DNA of 47,243 nt from Paludibacteraceae bacterium. Its GTDB lineage: Bacteria; Bacteroidota; Bacteroidia; Bacteroidales; Paludibacteraceae. The stretch covers positions 1-47,243 of the forward strand of contig JAFOFC010000008.1 in NCBI GenBank assembly GCA_017387515.1, written 5' to 3'. The first letter of the stretch is position 1. Every line of letters begins with the position of its first letter. Position numbers and translations under genes: made by a program. Below, one piece after another: positions 46,241 to 47,243 of the stretch. Below the pieces are notes generated by a model. It worked only from the letters and a program-made list of their open reading frames with translations, searched no databases and had not been told where the DNA came from.

Positions 46241-47243
46241 GTTGTTTATTTGATTAAAAATCGCTTCTATAGCTTTGATAATTCTTAGTTGTTCGCTCAA
46301 AGGAGGAATAGGGATTAGCGTTTCAACAATCTTTTCTTTTGAAATGTTTGGTTGAGCACCACCACCTCCCTGACGGACAAATTCTTCCTTATGCGATAGC
46401 AAGTAATAAAATAGATACATCTTTTCAATGCCATTATGGCTTATGCAAGCACAGCAGGCTTGATTTGTTGTAGCTGGCATAGTAAGAATTCCTATCTTAC
46501 CAATAGTTGCACCATACATAGCAATCAATATACTTCCTGCTGGATTAAGCTTTACAGATGTTTCGTTTAATGCTAATGCGGTGATAGTCTCTGGGATATT
46601 CACTATGAAACCATCGTTCAAATCACCTGTTTTTAGCCATGGAATTTCACCACCATAGTAATCTTTTCTCATTCTACTTGGTGTAGCCCCAGACTGCCAC
46701 TTACCTATACTGCCAAGTGTTGCCCAACACCAGTTATTGGGGATTTCAAAAGGCAAGTTCTCATAATGGGAGTTATCACAAGGCTGGAAGTCGGGATTTA
46801 TCCTCTTCAAAAGATCTATCGCAGGCTCATCATTAGGATCTTGTGGAACTAATTTACCTGATATAGCAAGGTCGAGAATCTTGGATTTCGTCTTCTTGAT
46901 ATGTGATTCCAGTTCAGTCTTTTCCGCTACAAGATCCGCTATAAAATCAAGCCATTTTTCGACTTCAATGACAATCCTTTTTTGTTCTTCAAGTGGTGGA
47001 AGAGCTATTTCTCGTTGTAGAATGTCTTCTCGTGATATTCCAGGGATTACACCACGAGCATTCCTTTTAATATTGTTTACGATAGACTTAATATAGAGTT
47101 CAATATAGTCTGCATATACCATTGGTAATGTTTGTATTGCCATAAATTGTCTAGCAATATGTATTTCACCAATTACATTCGTTACCACCTCACCAATGGT
47201 TCCCTTACAAGAAATAAGTATATCGCCACGCTTGGATATGACG
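46220..47243 (-). CDS. hsdS: Second HsdS specificity subunit, inverted, incomplete at window edge
   Basis: The reading frame is open from 47243 to its stop at 46220, so the gene continues beyond the window and its start cannot be seen; a GTG at 47188 is internal to a TRD. Upstream of that GTG the frame still encodes typical TRD sequence (ISKRGDILISCKGTIGE). The order read on the minus strand is: end of TRD1 (to PLEEQKRIV), central conserved helix SKILDLAISGKLVPQDPNDE with the 119-bp repeat, TRD2 (PFEIPNNWCWATLGSIGKWQ to IPPLSEQLRII), and tail ITSELL. Its TRD2 is unrelated to that of the complete copy. Whether it is expressed or is a silent cassette depends on what lies beyond 47243. Confidence 0.9.
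   Translation of the reverse strand, partial: VISKRGDILISCKGTIGEVVTNVIGEIHIARQFMAIQTLPMVYADYIELYIKSIVNNIKRNARGVIPGISREDILQREIALPPLEEQKRIVIEVEKWLDFIADLVAEKTELESHIKKTKSKILDLAISGKLVPQDPNDEPAIDLLKRINPDFQPCDNSHYENLPFEIPNNWCWATLGSIGKWQSGATPSRMRKDYYGGEIPWLKTGDLNDGFIVNIPETITALALNETSVKLNPAGSILIAMYGATIGKIGILTMPATTNQACCACISHNGIEKMYLFYYLLSHKEEFVRQGGGGAQPNISKEKIVETLIPIPPLSEQLRIIKAIEAIFNQINNITSELL
46755..46873 (-). repeat. Right 119-bp inverted repeat of the hsdS switch
   Basis: This is the exact reverse complement of 45638-45756, located in the central conserved region of the second hsdS. The first mismatch outside it is at 46874 (left-repeat equivalent 45637), beyond which the two hsdS copies stay similar for some 30 bp more. 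Confidence 0.95.

Larger units (their letters stand above)
45638..46873. other. Predicted invertible DNA segment swapping HsdS TRD2
   Basis: The two identical inverted repeats enclose 998 bp (45757-46754) that contain the TRD2 and 3' end of both convergent hsdS genes. Inversion would join the N-terminal half and TRD1 of the complete gene to the TRD2 now in the opposite copy, in frame, and vice versa. Such inversion switching is known for type I systems in several bacteria, including Bacteroides and Streptococcus. The crossover could be by a site-specific recombinase or by RecA; neither is visible here. Confidence 0.85.

Noticed and set aside
47096..47188. GTG at 47188 as the true start of the second hsdS
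   Set aside because: The same frame stays open to the window edge and upstream codons encode a typical TRD segment (ISKRGDILISCKGTIGE), so the gene is cut by the window, not truncated.
46220..47243. Second hsdS as a pseudogene
   Set aside because: No internal stop or frameshift is present in the visible part; incompleteness is due only to the window limit.

Overview
This window looks like chromosomal DNA of a member of the Bacteroidetes, most likely order Bacteroidales. The basis is a SusC/SusD pair with surface lipoproteins, two proteins ending in type IX secretion (T9SS) sorting domains, a succinylornithine-type carbamoyltransferase, the Bacteroides-style GH57/glycogen synthase/debranching cluster, and several promoters of the Bacteroidetes type (TTTG, about 20 nt, TAnnTTTG). 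I cannot name the genus.

Layout. 1-304 is non-coding and full of hairpins. 305-8029 (all minus) holds debranching enzyme, glycogen synthase-like GT, GH57 protein, DUF4301 protein and asnS: a glycogen/alpha-glucan cluster with a tRNA synthetase downstream. prmC (minus) and ribD-cls (plus) diverge at 9008-9172. A perfect palindrome at 11669-11702 separates cls from a ten-gene minus-strand polysaccharide utilization locus (PUL), 11723-29356: susC, susD, a Big2 lipoprotein, three GH16 enzymes, a GPH symporter, a very large cytosolic glucan phosphorylase (GH94/GH149/GH161 type), a GH3 lipoprotein and a T9SS-exported GH16. All four GH16 enzymes carry the laminarinase-type E-x-D-x-x-E motif, so the likely substrate is a beta-1,3-glucan such as laminarin. 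The implied route is surface cleavage, SusCD import, periplasmic trimming, cation symport and cytosolic phosphorolysis to glucose-1-phosphate. 29357-29694 is non-coding. Then come AsmA-like and U32 genes (minus, overlapping by 4 nt), followed on the plus strand by argF', aroK and a 1123-residue secreted multidomain protein with a PHP domain and an esterase-like domain that has lost its nucleophile.

39546 to the window end is a type I restriction-modification locus: hsdR, hsdM, a DUF1016/YhcG-type PD-(D/E)XK nuclease gene, hsdS, and a second hsdS in opposite orientation that runs off the right edge. The two hsdS genes are tail to tail and carry a perfect 119-bp inverted repeat (45638-45756 and 46755-46873) exactly at the boundary between the central conserved region and the second target recognition domain. 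Inversion of the ~1.0-1.2 kb between the repeats would swap the second DNA-recognition half of the active specificity subunit while both reading frames stay intact. This is the most striking system in the window: a DNA-inversion switch of type I methylation and restriction specificity. No recombinase gene is visible; it may lie beyond 47243.

No tRNA, rRNA, CRISPR array, transposase or integrase gene was found.
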